The position numbers and the translations under genes were made by a program. Positions 38,536 to 47,371 of a stretch of DNA of 64,000 nt are shown here, piece after piece. Under the pieces are notes generated by a model, which saw nothing but the letters and a program-made list of their open reading frames with translations, was not told where the DNA came from and made no database searches. Numbering within the stretch: position 1 is the first letter of the stretch; the number at the start of each line of letters is the position of its first letter. Source of the DNA: an uncultured Ectothiorhodospiraceae bacterium (GTDB taxonomy: Bacteria; Pseudomonadota; Gammaproteobacteria; Nevskiales; Oceanococcaceae); NCBI GenBank assembly GCA_937141935.1, contig CAKZQS010000004.1, forward strand, positions 222,371 through 286,370, in the 5' to 3' direction.

Positions 38536-39450
38536 ATGCGTGAACTGAACCTCAAACATCTGCACTATTTCTGGGTGGTTGCCCAGGAGGGGTCGATCAG
38601 CGCGGCCAGCGAGCGCCTGTTCATCACGCCGCAAACCATCAGTGCCCAGCTTCGCGAACTGGAGGAGCGCATGCACTGCAAGCTCTTCGAGCGGCGCGGC
38701 CGCGGCCTGGTGCTGACCCGCGCGGGGGAAACCGCCCGCGGCTACGCCGACGCGATTTTCGATCTCTCGCGCGAACTGACCAATGCGCTGTCCGAGGAGG
38801 AGGCCGGGCTGCGCCAGGTGCGCATCGGCGTGGTCGACGTCGTGCCCAAGCTGATTGCCAGCCTGGTGCTGCTGCCGCTGCTGCGGCGCGAGCCGGCGCC
38901 CCGGCTGCAATGTCGCGAGGGCGATGCGGCCGACATGCTCAACCGCCTGGCGCAGCACCGGCTGGATGCGGTGCTCAGCGACCACCCGGCCACGCCGGAC
39001 CCCAATGTGCGCCTGTACACCCACGAGCTGGGCCGCACCGGCATCAGCTTTCTGGGCGCCCCCGGTTTGCTGGCCGAGCCGCTGCAGCCCTTCCCGCAAT
39101 GCCTGCACGGGCTGCCGATCTTGTTGCCGGGGCGGCGCACGGCGCTGCGCATGGCGCTGGAGAACTGGCTGCGCGAGCAGGGCGTCGAGATGCGGGTAGC
39201 CGGCGAATGCGACGACAGTGCGCTGATCAAGGCGCTGGGCCAGGCCGGGGGCGGCATCTTCACCTGCCCAACGGCCATCGAGTCGGAGGTCTGCCGGCAG
39301 TATGCGGTCGAGGCCATCGGCCGCACCGAAGCCGTGCAGGAGCAGTTCTTCCTGATCACCGCCAGCTCGCAGGTGGAGCGACCGCTGCTGGCAGAGCTGA
39401 TTGCACGCGCCCGCGGCGACGTCTTCGAGGCCCGCGCCGGGTCGGATTAG
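38536..39450 (+). CDS. nhaR: LysR-family transcriptional regulator, NhaR-like
   Basis: LNLKHLHYFWVVAQEGSISAASERLFITPQTISAQLRELE. Confidence 0.82.
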   Translation: MRELNLKHLHYFWVVAQEGSISAASERLFITPQTISAQLRELEERMHCKLFERRGRGLVLTRAGETARGYADAIFDLSRELTNALSEEEAGLRQVRIGVVDVVPKLIASLVLLPLLRREPAPRLQCREGDAADMLNRLAQHRLDAVLSDHPATPDPNVRLYTHELGRTGISFLGAPGLLAEPLQPFPQCLHGLPILLPGRRTALRMALENWLREQGVEMRVAGECDDSALIKALGQAGGGIFTCPTAIESEVCRQYAVEAIGRTEAVQEQFFLITASSQVERPLLAELIARARGDVFEARAGSD

Positions 39451-39535
39451 CTGCCGCGGCGCGCGCGCGCGTTTGCCCGCTCGCGCGCGACTGCTATCGT
39501 GTGCGCCAGGGGCCGAGGGCCATGCTGCGACCGCG

Positions 39536-40207
39536 ATGCAAATCGAATACGACTTCGAACTCGACGACGGCACCAGGCACAGTTTCGTCGTCGACCTGCA
39601 GCGTGAGGAGCGCCACCCGGAGAATGCGCCGGCCTGGACCCACCTGACGCAAAACCAGTGCCCGCACTGCCCGCATGCCGGCAGCCATTGCCCGCCGGCC
39701 GTGGACCTGCAGGCCGTCGTCGATGCCTTCACCGAAATTCTGTCGCACCACACGGCGCAGATCACCGTGCGCACGCCGCAGCGCACGGTCAGCGCGCAGG
39801 CCAATGTGCAGGCCGGCCTGGCCAGCCTGTTCGGCCTGATCATGGCCAGCAGCGCCTGCCCGATCCTGAAGCCCATGCGCGGACTGGCACGCATGCACCT
39901 GCCCTTCCAGAGCCTGGAGGAATCCAGCTTTCGCATGATCGGCGCCTACCTGCTGGGCGAGCTGTGCCGGCACCGCGAGGGGGGGCAGGCCGACTGGTCG
40001 CTGGCCAGCCTGCGCGAGTACTTCGACGATGTGCTGCAACTCAATGCCACCTTCCGCGAGCGCATCGGCGAGGCCGCGGCGCGCGATTCCACGCTGAACG
40101 CCGTGGGCACGCTGGCCACCCAGGCGCTGTGGGTGCAGATGTCGCTGGACGAGATCCTCGAAGAACTCAAGCCGCTGGCCCTGGTGCCACCCGCCAGCGC
40201 CGACTGA
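39536..40207 (+). CDS. DUF6901-like protein of unknown function with CPHCPHAGSHC cluster
   Basis: Acidic N-term YDFELDDGTRHSFVVDL; Cys/His cluster; operon-like with two-component system. Confidence 0.55.
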   Translation: MQIEYDFELDDGTRHSFVVDLQREERHPENAPAWTHLTQNQCPHCPHAGSHCPPAVDLQAVVDAFTEILSHHTAQITVRTPQRTVSAQANVQAGLASLFGLIMASSACPILKPMRGLARMHLPFQSLEESSFRMIGAYLLGELCRHREGGQADWSLASLREYFDDVLQLNATFRERIGEAAARDSTLNAVGTLATQALWVQMSLDEILEELKPLALVPPASAD

Positions 40208-40214
40208 GGCCGCC

Positions 40215-41789
40215 ATGTATCGCCGCAAGATCGTGCTCGGCGCCATCGCCGCCGTCGGCCTGGTGGTGGTCGCCGCGCTGCTGGCGCTGTGGGCGGTGCG
40301 CGCCACCGAGGCCAACATGCGCCAGGCCGAGCAGGCGCACTCGCTGCTGGCCGAGCACCTGCAGCTCTCGGTGCACGCCTACCGCCTGTTCAAGCAGCTC
40401 ACCGACGAGGTGCTGCTTGGCGCCCAGGCCAACCAGTCGGTGGCCCGCAACAAGCGCGCGGCCATCGCCCGCTCGCTGGCCCGCATCCGCCTGCTGGAGC
40501 TGCAGCAGCGCGAGGACCTGGGGCCGGCCGCGGTCCCCGGCGCGGTGGAGGACACCGACGGCCTGGAGGCGCTGATCGACACCATCGTGCGTGACTTCGA
40601 GGCGCTGCTGGCGCTGCCGCCCGGCACGCCGCGGCCGGAGCAGGTGGCCGTGATCCTGGAGGATCGCATCGACGTCAGCTTCCGCGAGGCGGTGAACGCG
40701 GCGCTGGAGCGCCAGCGCGGCGTGGTCACGCGCATGCAGGCGCAGGTGCGCCGTGTGCATGGGCAGCTGCTCGCGGTCTCACTGGGCCTGGCCGCGCTGG
40801 CCGTCCTGGGCGCGCTGGCCGCCGGCGCCTCGCTGGTGCGCGGCCTGTCGCGGCCGCTGGCGGCGTTGCAGCAGGGCGCCAGCGCGATCGGTCGCGGCGA
40901 CTTTGCCCACCGCGTGCCGCAGGGCTATGACGCCGAGTTCGATGCGATGGCCACGGCCTTCAACGCGATGGCCGCGCAGCTGGCGCAGCACGATGCCGAG
41001 CGCGAGGACGCCCGCCGCGCGCTCGAGGCCGCCGTCGGCGAGCGTACCGTCGAGCTGACCCGGGCCAACGCCGAGCTGCAGCGGGCCGATGCCGCGCGGC
41101 GGCATTTCTTTGCCGATGTCTCGCACGAGTTGCGCACGCCGCTGACCATCATCCGCGGCGAGGCGCAGGTGGCGCTGCGCGCGGCCCAGCGGCCGCCGGA
41201 GGAGCTGCGCGAGGCGCTGCGCTCGGTGCTCGACCAGGCGGTGGGCCTGAGCCGGCTGGTCGACGACATGCTGTTCATCGCCCGCGCCGATGCGCAGGCC
41301 GTGCGCCTGCAGCGGCGCAGCATCGACCTGGCCGCGCTCAACGAGGAGCTGCTGCGCGACCTGCGCGGCCAGGCCCAGGCGCGCGATGTGCGGCTGGAGG
41401 CGGCGCCGGTGCCAGCGCCGGGGCAGCTGGTCGCCGACCCGGACCGGCTGCGCCAGCTGCTGCTGACGCTGCTGGATAACGCCCTGCGCTACAGCCCGCC
41501 GCAGGGCCGCGTGCGGCTGCGCTGGGAGCATGCGGCGCAGGGGTGGATGGCAACCGTCGAGGACGAGGGGCCGGGCATCGACCCCAGCGATCTGCCGCAT
41601 GTCTTCGACCGCTTCTTCCGCGGCGCGGGCGCCGGCGAGCCCGGTCGCAGCGATGGCGGCGCCGGCCTGGGTCTGGGCCTGGCGGTCGCGCGCGCCATCG
41701 CCCAGGCGCATGGCGGTGACATCGAGGCCGACAGCGCGCCGGGGCAGGGCACGCGCATGCGCCTGCGCCTGCGGCTGCCGGCGGATTAG
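40215..41789 (+). CDS. Sensor histidine kinase (periplasmic helical sensor, HAMP, HisKA, HATPase)
   Basis: ADVSHELRTPLTII H-box; VEDEGPGID; GLGLGLAVARAIAQAHGG. Confidence 0.92.
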   Translation: MYRRKIVLGAIAAVGLVVVAALLALWAVRATEANMRQAEQAHSLLAEHLQLSVHAYRLFKQLTDEVLLGAQANQSVARNKRAAIARSLARIRLLELQQREDLGPAAVPGAVEDTDGLEALIDTIVRDFEALLALPPGTPRPEQVAVILEDRIDVSFREAVNAALERQRGVVTRMQAQVRRVHGQLLAVSLGLAALAVLGALAAGASLVRGLSRPLAALQQGASAIGRGDFAHRVPQGYDAEFDAMATAFNAMAAQLAQHDAEREDARRALEAAVGERTVELTRANAELQRADAARRHFFADVSHELRTPLTIIRGEAQVALRAAQRPPEELREALRSVLDQAVGLSRLVDDMLFIARADAQAVRLQRRSIDLAALNEELLRDLRGQAQARDVRLEAAPVPAPGQLVADPDRLRQLLLTLLDNALRYSPPQGRVRLRWEHAAQGWMATVEDEGPGIDPSDLPHVFDRFFRGAGAGEPGRSDGGAGLGLGLAVARAIAQAHGGDIEADSAPGQGTRMRLRLRLPAD

Positions 41790-41791
41790 CG

Positions 41792-42463
41792 ATGCAGATC
41801 TTGATCGTCGAGGACGAGGAGCGGGTGGCCCGCTTCATCGCGCGCGGCCTGGAGGCCGAGGGCCATCGCTGTCAGGTGGCGCCCGATGGGGCGCAGGGCC
41901 TGCGCGAGGCACGGCATGGCGACTATGACCTGATCGTGCTCGACCGCATGCTGCCGGCCATCGACGGCGTGGCCCTGTGCCGGCAGTTGCGTGCCGACGG
42001 CCTGCGCACGCCGGTGCTGATGCTGACCGCGCTGGACGCCGTCGAAGACCGTGTCTCCGGCCTGCGCGCCGGCGCCGACGACTACCTGGCCAAACCCTTC
42101 GACTTCGATGAGCTGCTGGCCCGCATCGAGGCGCTGTCGCGCCGCGGCGGGCTGGACAGCAGCGAAACCCTGGAGGTCGGGCCGCTGTGCGTGGACGTGC
42201 CCGGCCGCCGCGTGACGCTGGCCGGCAGCGAGGTCGAGCTGACCGCGCTGGAATTCGACCTGCTGCGCCTGCTGGCCAGCAGCGCCGGCCGCTATTGGTC
42301 GCGTGAGCGCATCCTGAACCGGGTCTGGGGCAGCGCCGCCGACCCCGAGACCAACGTCGTCGATGTCTATGTCAGCCGCCTGCGGCGCAAGCTGGGCGAG
42401 GGCGCCGGCCTGATTCAGACCCGCCGCGGCGTTGGTTATTGCCTGCAAGCCCCGGCCGATTAG
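41792..42463 (+). CDS. OmpR/PhoB-family response regulator
   Basis: MQILIVEDEERVARFI; DLIVLDRMLP; winged helix RVWGSAADPETNVVDVYVSRLRRKL. Confidence 0.94.
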   Translation: MQILIVEDEERVARFIARGLEAEGHRCQVAPDGAQGLREARHGDYDLIVLDRMLPAIDGVALCRQLRADGLRTPVLMLTALDAVEDRVSGLRAGADDYLAKPFDFDELLARIEALSRRGGLDSSETLEVGPLCVDVPGRRVTLAGSEVELTALEFDLLRLLASSAGRYWSRERILNRVWGSAADPETNVVDVYVSRLRRKLGEGAGLIQTRRGVGYCLQAPAD

Positions 42464-42508
42464 GGATCCGCCCGCGGCGCGAAGCCGCTCGCGGCCGGCG
42501 CCGGCACG

Positions 42509-42530
42509 CTGTTCATCTTCTGTTCATTTT
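42509..42530 (+). promoter_or_regulatory. 11-bp direct repeat CTGTTCATCTT CTGTTCATTTT, candidate OmpR-family response-regulator site
   Basis: 10/11 identity, 11-bp phase, between RR gene and carbonic anhydrase gene. Confidence 0.5.
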
Positions 42531-42625
42531 GCCGCCAGTTCCCGGTCAGGCTGGCGCGCGCACCATCTGCACTCCGACGGGCACACCCCCCATGCCAGCC
42601 CGCACCACGACCAGGGAGTTGCTTG

Positions 42626-43480
42626 ATGACGACCGACCGTAACCCGCAGTCTCAAACGCTGGCGCGCTCCGCGCCGCACACCCGCGCCGCGCTGCTGCTG
42701 GGCGCGCTGACCGCGACCGCCGCCATGCTGCTGCCGCCGCCCGCAGCGGCCGGCATGTGCGAGGGCTTTGGCCCGCAGACGCCGCGCGACATCAGCCAGA
42801 CGGCGGGCAGCAACCCCATCAACTACGGCCCGGCGCCGGACATCGCCGAGATGAACCTGTGCAACATCCACTTGCACGAGAACGCCGAGCACCGCGGCCC
42901 GGGCTTCAACATCTACGCCGGCCGTGGTGATGCCGACGGCATCGGCGGCGGCTATGAGTGCGGCATCGCCCAGTCGCTGACCGCGGCCGAGCTGAGCCCG
43001 CCCAAGGTGAACCACTGCAGCGGCCTGCAGACCGGCGACACCGTCGAGGTGCACTGGGTCTTCAGCAGCTGCGACATCGAGCCCGGTGCCGGCCTGGGTG
43101 CCTGCTCCAGCGCCGCCTGCGCCAACCCCACGCTGCGGGTCGAGGCCCAGGTCTTCACGCTGGTCAACGACCCCAATGCGCTGAGCTTCGACGACCTGCG
43201 CTACGCCGGCCCCGATGCCAGCGGCCGCCACCAGCCCAAGGCGCTGCCCACCAACACCGGCGAGCCGGTGGAATTCTTCGGCAGCACCACCGGGCCCAAG
43301 TACGACGCCAGCACCCAGTGCTCGCCGCTGCAGGTGCACTGGAGCGTGCGTCCGCAGTGCGCCAAGCTCGATATCAACAGCCTGAGCGCCTGGTGCGAAA
43401 GCAACGTCTTTGAAGAATCCGCCCCGCACGGTGTGCGGGCCCTGGTCACGCACCCGGCGCTGCTGTCGCCGATTCAATAG
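42626..43480 (+). CDS. Delta-class carbonic anhydrase, secreted
   Basis: Signal peptide; NLCNIHLHENAEHRGPGFNIYAG metal-ligand His cluster; VEVHWVFSSCDIEPGAGLGAC; RVEAQVFTLVNDP. Confidence 0.78.
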   Translation: MTTDRNPQSQTLARSAPHTRAALLLGALTATAAMLLPPPAAAGMCEGFGPQTPRDISQTAGSNPINYGPAPDIAEMNLCNIHLHENAEHRGPGFNIYAGRGDADGIGGGYECGIAQSLTAAELSPPKVNHCSGLQTGDTVEVHWVFSSCDIEPGAGLGACSSAACANPTLRVEAQVFTLVNDPNALSFDDLRYAGPDASGRHQPKALPTNTGEPVEFFGSTTGPKYDASTQCSPLQVHWSVRPQCAKLDINSLSAWCESNVFEESAPHGVRALVTHPALLSPIQ

Positions 43481-43536
43481 GGCCGCCAACTCCCTCCCTG
43501 AGCTCCCAAGCCTCGAAGCAACCCGGCCCTCTCCCT

Positions 43537-43580
43537 CGCCGGCCGTGTGGTGCCCCCACCACCGGCCGGCGATTTTTTTT
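43537..43580 (+). terminator. Rho-independent terminator
   Basis: CGCCGGCCG-tg-TGGTG-cccc-CACCA-c-CGGCCGGCG then ATTTTTTTT. Confidence 0.9.
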
Positions 43581-43655
43581 CCGTGCGCCGCGGCGGTGGA
43601 CCGCCCCGCGGCTTTGCGCCAGACTGCGCGGCATCCAAGACTTGGGGGAGACCGC

Positions 43656-45161
43656 GTGGGCAACAAGCCTTTCGCCGAATACGCGCAATACGATGGGGTG
43701 GGCCTGGCCGAACTGGTGGCCCGCAAGGAGGTCACGCCGGCCGAGCTGCTCGCCGCCGCGCAGCAGCGCGCCGACGAGTGGAATCCCAAGCTCAATGCCA
43801 TCGTGCTGCGGCTGGACGTGCTGGCCGAACAGGCGCTTAAGGCCGGCCTGCCGCAAGGGCCCTTTCACGGCGTGCCCTTCCTGCTCAAGGACCTGAGCAA
43901 TGCGCTGGGCGGCGTGGTGCGCTCCTCCGGCTCGCGCTTCCTGCAGGACTTCAAACCCGATTTCGACAGCGAACTGGTGCGCCGCTACAAGCAGGCCGGC
44001 CTGCTGACCTTCGGCAAGACCAACACGCCCGAGTTCGGCACCATGCCGATTACCGACCCCGAGCTCTTCGGCAGCGCGCGCAACCCCTGGAACACCGCGC
44101 GCACGCCCGGCGGTTCCAGCGGCGGCGCCGGCGCCGCGGTGGCCGCGGGCATCGTGCCGATGGCCAATGGTGGCGATGGTGGCGGCTCGATCCGCATTCC
44201 GTCCTCCTGCTGCGGCCTGGTGGGCCTGAAACCCACCCGTGGGCTGGTGCCCTGTGGCCCCGAGGTGGGCGAAGCCTGGTTCGGCATGGCTATCGAGCAT
44301 GTGCTGACGCGCAGCGTGCGCGACAGCGCCGCCATGCTCGATGCCACGGCCCGCGGCGAGCTGGGCTCGCCCTATGCGCCGCCGCCGCTGCCCGAGGGCG
44401 GCTATGCCACCGACCTCGACGCCGGCCCGGGCAAGCTGCGCGTGGCCTGGACCACCCAGCCCTGGTTGGGCACCGGCCTGGACCCCGAATGCGTGCGCGG
44501 CGTGGAGCAGACGGCCACGCTGCTGGAAAAGCTCGGCCACGAGGTCGTCGAGGCCGACCCCGGCATCGACCGCGAGGCCTTCATTTACGCGATGGGGACC
44601 GTCATCGCCGGCGAGACCTCGGCGATGATCACGGCGGCCTCGCAGCTGATCGGGCGCAAGCCGCGGCGGCAGGACTTCGAGCCGCACAACTGGGCGCTGT
44701 ACAAGCTGGGCCGGGCCTTCACCGCCGCCGAGCTGCAGGCGGCCGTGGCCTACCTGCGCCAGGTTGGCCGGCAGATGGCGACCTTCATGCAGGACTACGA
44801 CGTGCTGCTGAACAGTGCGCTGGGCATGCCGCCGGTCGAATGCGGCGCGCTGAAGGCCACCGGCGTGGACCGGGTGATGCTGGAGCTGATCAACCGGCTG
44901 CCGCTGGGCCGCGTGGCCACGCGCCGCGACCTGCTGGTGCAGAACTACGAGCCCATCTTCAACTGGATTCCCACCACGCCCATCGCGAATGCGACCGGCG
45001 AGCCCTCGATCAGCCTGCCGCTGCACTGGTCGGCCGACGGCCTGCCTGTGGGCATGATGTTCACCGCCCGCTTCGGCGAGGACCGCACGCTGCTGCGCCT
45101 GGCCCGCCAGCTCGAGCAGGAGACCGGCTGGCTGGACAAGCACCCCAGCGGATTCGCCTGA
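43656..45161 (+). CDS. Amidase (amidase signature family), GTG start
   Basis: [55 protein letters not shown]. Confidence 0.94.
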   Translation: MGNKPFAEYAQYDGVGLAELVARKEVTPAELLAAAQQRADEWNPKLNAIVLRLDVLAEQALKAGLPQGPFHGVPFLLKDLSNALGGVVRSSGSRFLQDFKPDFDSELVRRYKQAGLLTFGKTNTPEFGTMPITDPELFGSARNPWNTARTPGGSSGGAGAAVAAGIVPMANGGDGGGSIRIPSSCCGLVGLKPTRGLVPCGPEVGEAWFGMAIEHVLTRSVRDSAAMLDATARGELGSPYAPPPLPEGGYATDLDAGPGKLRVAWTTQPWLGTGLDPECVRGVEQTATLLEKLGHEVVEADPGIDREAFIYAMGTVIAGETSAMITAASQLIGRKPRRQDFEPHNWALYKLGRAFTAAELQAAVAYLRQVGRQMATFMQDYDVLLNSALGMPPVECGALKATGVDRVMLELINRLPLGRVATRRDLLVQNYEPIFNWIPTTPIANATGEPSISLPLHWSADGLPVGMMFTARFGEDRTLLRLARQLEQETGWLDKHPSGFA

Positions 45162-45164
45162 TCG

Positions 45165-45181
45165 GCGCCCGCTCTGGGCGC
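45165..45181. terminator. Hairpin between convergent genes
   Basis: GCGCCC-GCTCT-GGGCGC, no T-tract. Confidence 0.35.
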
Positions 45182-45259
45182 TGGCTCTGAGCCGGGGCAG
45201 GGGTCGACGTTGATGCTGGGGCGGCGGGCGCAGGTCCGCCCAGGGATTCCGCCGCAGTG

Positions 45260-46729
45260 TCAGCCCGCCAGCGGCTGCGCCAGGATCCACAACCCGAAGG
45301 CGGTGTAGGCCATCATCAGCGCCAGCATCGGCAGCTGGCTCAGTGCGGCCCGGCGGCGGCCGGGGAAGAGCCGAAAGGCCTCCAGGTGGGCGATATACAC
45401 GCCGACGATATGCCCGCCGACGATCAGCGCCAGCTGCGTATGCCAGATGCTGTCGGCCGCCACCGTCCAGCCGCCGCGCAGCAGCTCGCGGCTGCCAAAC
45501 AGGTCCCAGCGCCAGCCGAAGGGGTCGGATAGCAGGCCCAGGATCTTGGGCCCCTGCGCCAGCAGCAGCGGGTAGTAATGCGCCATGTGGTAGACCAGCG
45601 CGATGGGCAGCAGCGAGGGCGCGAAGCGCAGCGCCAGGGCCGCGGTGCCCTGGCTGCCCCCGCCCAGGCGGCCGGCCAGGGCCACGGCCAGCAGGTAGAT
45701 CGCGAGGTACAGCGCCGGGGCCAGCAGCAGCGCCGCGCTGCTGAACAGCAGGTACAGCGGCTGCATGCGGTGGTAGGCGGCCACCGGGTCCTTGCCGACC
45801 CAGGGTTCGAGCCACTGGTATAGATCGACCCAGAACCACTGCGCCCAGGGCGCCGTGGCGCGCAGCCCATCAAGCGCCGTGGCGGCCAGCAGCAGCAGCA
45901 CGAACAGCAGCAGGGCGGGCTCGGCGACGCGCAGCTGCAGCAGGCCGGCGCCCGGCGCGCGCAGCCACACCTGGCCAGGGCGGGCAAAGCCCAGCGGCGC
46001 CAGCGCGCCGAGCAGGCGCATCCACACCGCAAGCAGGTCGCCCCGCGCGAACCAGGCCGGCGCGCCGAAGGCGACGACGCCCAGCAGCGTCCAGCCGCTG
46101 TAGGCGAGCAGCAGCAGACCCAGGCCGCGCGGGCCCCACTGCGTATGCAGCTCGACCCAGGCCAGCGCCAGCAGGGCCAGCAGCGCGGGCGCATGCCCCA
46201 GCCGCGCCGGGTAGGCCCAGCGCCCCGCACAGCTCGCCGGCCAGAGCCGACCCAGCAGCGCCGCCAGGCCGCGCCAGGGGTTCAGCGTGGGCTCCAGGTT
46301 GCCCAGCAAGGCGCACAGATAGGGCAGGCCCAGCAGCAGCAGCACCCAGAACCAGGTCATCGCGAAGTTCGCATAGGGGTTGCGGCTGCCGACGAGCGCG
46401 CTGGCAATGGCCAGCAGCAGCGCGGCCAGCGACAGCCCCTGCGCCAGCGCCCGCAGCCGCAGGCGCCGCGCCCAGCGCAGCGGCGCCGCTTGGGTCAGCT
46501 CGCGCTCCGGCCCGGCGGCGGCCGCGCCGCCCACCGCGAACCAGGCGATCAGCGCGAAGGAGGCCAGCAGCGCCGCCGCGGCGCCGTAGAGGTACATCCA
46601 CACCGGCACCGGCAGCGTGTACAGGCGGCCAAAGCCGTGTGCGGCCACGGCCGGCGCCAGCAGCGCCAGCGCGGCGGCCAGCAGCCAGCGGCCGCAGCCG
46701 CGCCCCTTGGGGGCCAAAGACGGCCGCAT
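45260..46729 (-). CDS. Polytopic membrane protein of unknown function (HGFG..LPVP..LYLYGAAA N-terminus)
   Basis: ~10 predicted TM segments by eye; conserved AHGFGRLYTLPVPVW start. Confidence 0.7.
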   Translation of the reverse strand: MRPSLAPKGRGCGRWLLAAALALLAPAVAAHGFGRLYTLPVPVWMYLYGAAAALLASFALIAWFAVGGAAAAGPERELTQAAPLRWARRLRLRALAQGLSLAALLLAIASALVGSRNPYANFAMTWFWVLLLLGLPYLCALLGNLEPTLNPWRGLAALLGRLWPASCAGRWAYPARLGHAPALLALLALAWVELHTQWGPRGLGLLLLAYSGWTLLGVVAFGAPAWFARGDLLAVWMRLLGALAPLGFARPGQVWLRAPGAGLLQLRVAEPALLLFVLLLLAATALDGLRATAPWAQWFWVDLYQWLEPWVGKDPVAAYHRMQPLYLLFSSAALLLAPALYLAIYLLAVALAGRLGGGSQGTAALALRFAPSLLPIALVYHMAHYYPLLLAQGPKILGLLSDPFGWRWDLFGSRELLRGGWTVAADSIWHTQLALIVGGHIVGVYIAHLEAFRLFPGRRRAALSQLPMLALMMAYTAFGLWILAQPLAG

Positions 46730-46748
46730 CAGCCTGCGGGCCGCGCGC

Positions 46749-47183
46749 TCAACCGCATGGCAGCTCTTGCACGACGTAGGGCGTGCTGAGGTCGGTGGCA
46801 TAGCCGCGCAGGGTCAGCGTGCCGGCGCGGTCGTCGCCGTCCACCTGCACCTGCCAGACGCGGGTCGGCGGGTCGGTGGTGAACTCAATGCCCATGCCGG
46901 GCAGTTTGGGCTCGCCGGGCGCCGGCTCGGCCGCGCTGTTTTGCAGTGCCACCAGTTCGCGCGCGGCCTGGCGGGGCGTGTTGTGGCCGTAGCCGGTGCT
47001 GGTGTAGCCGCATTCGGCGGTGGCCGCGGCCATGTGCACGGCGGCGCGCAGCTGCACCAGCAGCCCCGGGTTGACCGGGCCGGCGGCGATGCCCTCGCCG
47101 GTCGGCGCGTGGCGTTCGGTCTGGTCGAGCAGCAGCAGCATCGAGCCGATGGCCAGCACCAGCAAAAAAATCAGAGTTCGCAT
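46749..47183 (-). CDS. Small hypothetical protein with N-terminal TM/signal anchor
   Basis: MRTLIFLLVLAIGSMLLLLDQTE; directly upstream of membrane protein. Confidence 0.6.
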   Translation of the reverse strand: MRTLIFLLVLAIGSMLLLLDQTERHAPTGEGIAAGPVNPGLLVQLRAAVHMAAATAECGYTSTGYGHNTPRQAARELVALQNSAAEPAPGEPKLPGMGIEFTTDPPTRVWQVQVDGDDRAGTLTLRGYATDLSTPYVVQELPCG

Positions 47184-47371
47184 GGGCCGTCCCCGGGCGG
47201 CGAGCGCAGCGCGCATGATCCCGCAGGATGGGCGATACGGCAAAGGCCGGCGCCCGGGCATGGGCCCCGCCGCGGCCGCGGTTTGGCGCCAGATCGGGCT
47301 TGCGGCGTTGCGATCGTGTTGGTGTCGGCGCTGCTGCCGTTGCTCGTACTGCGGGCGCGGATGCGGGCGCG

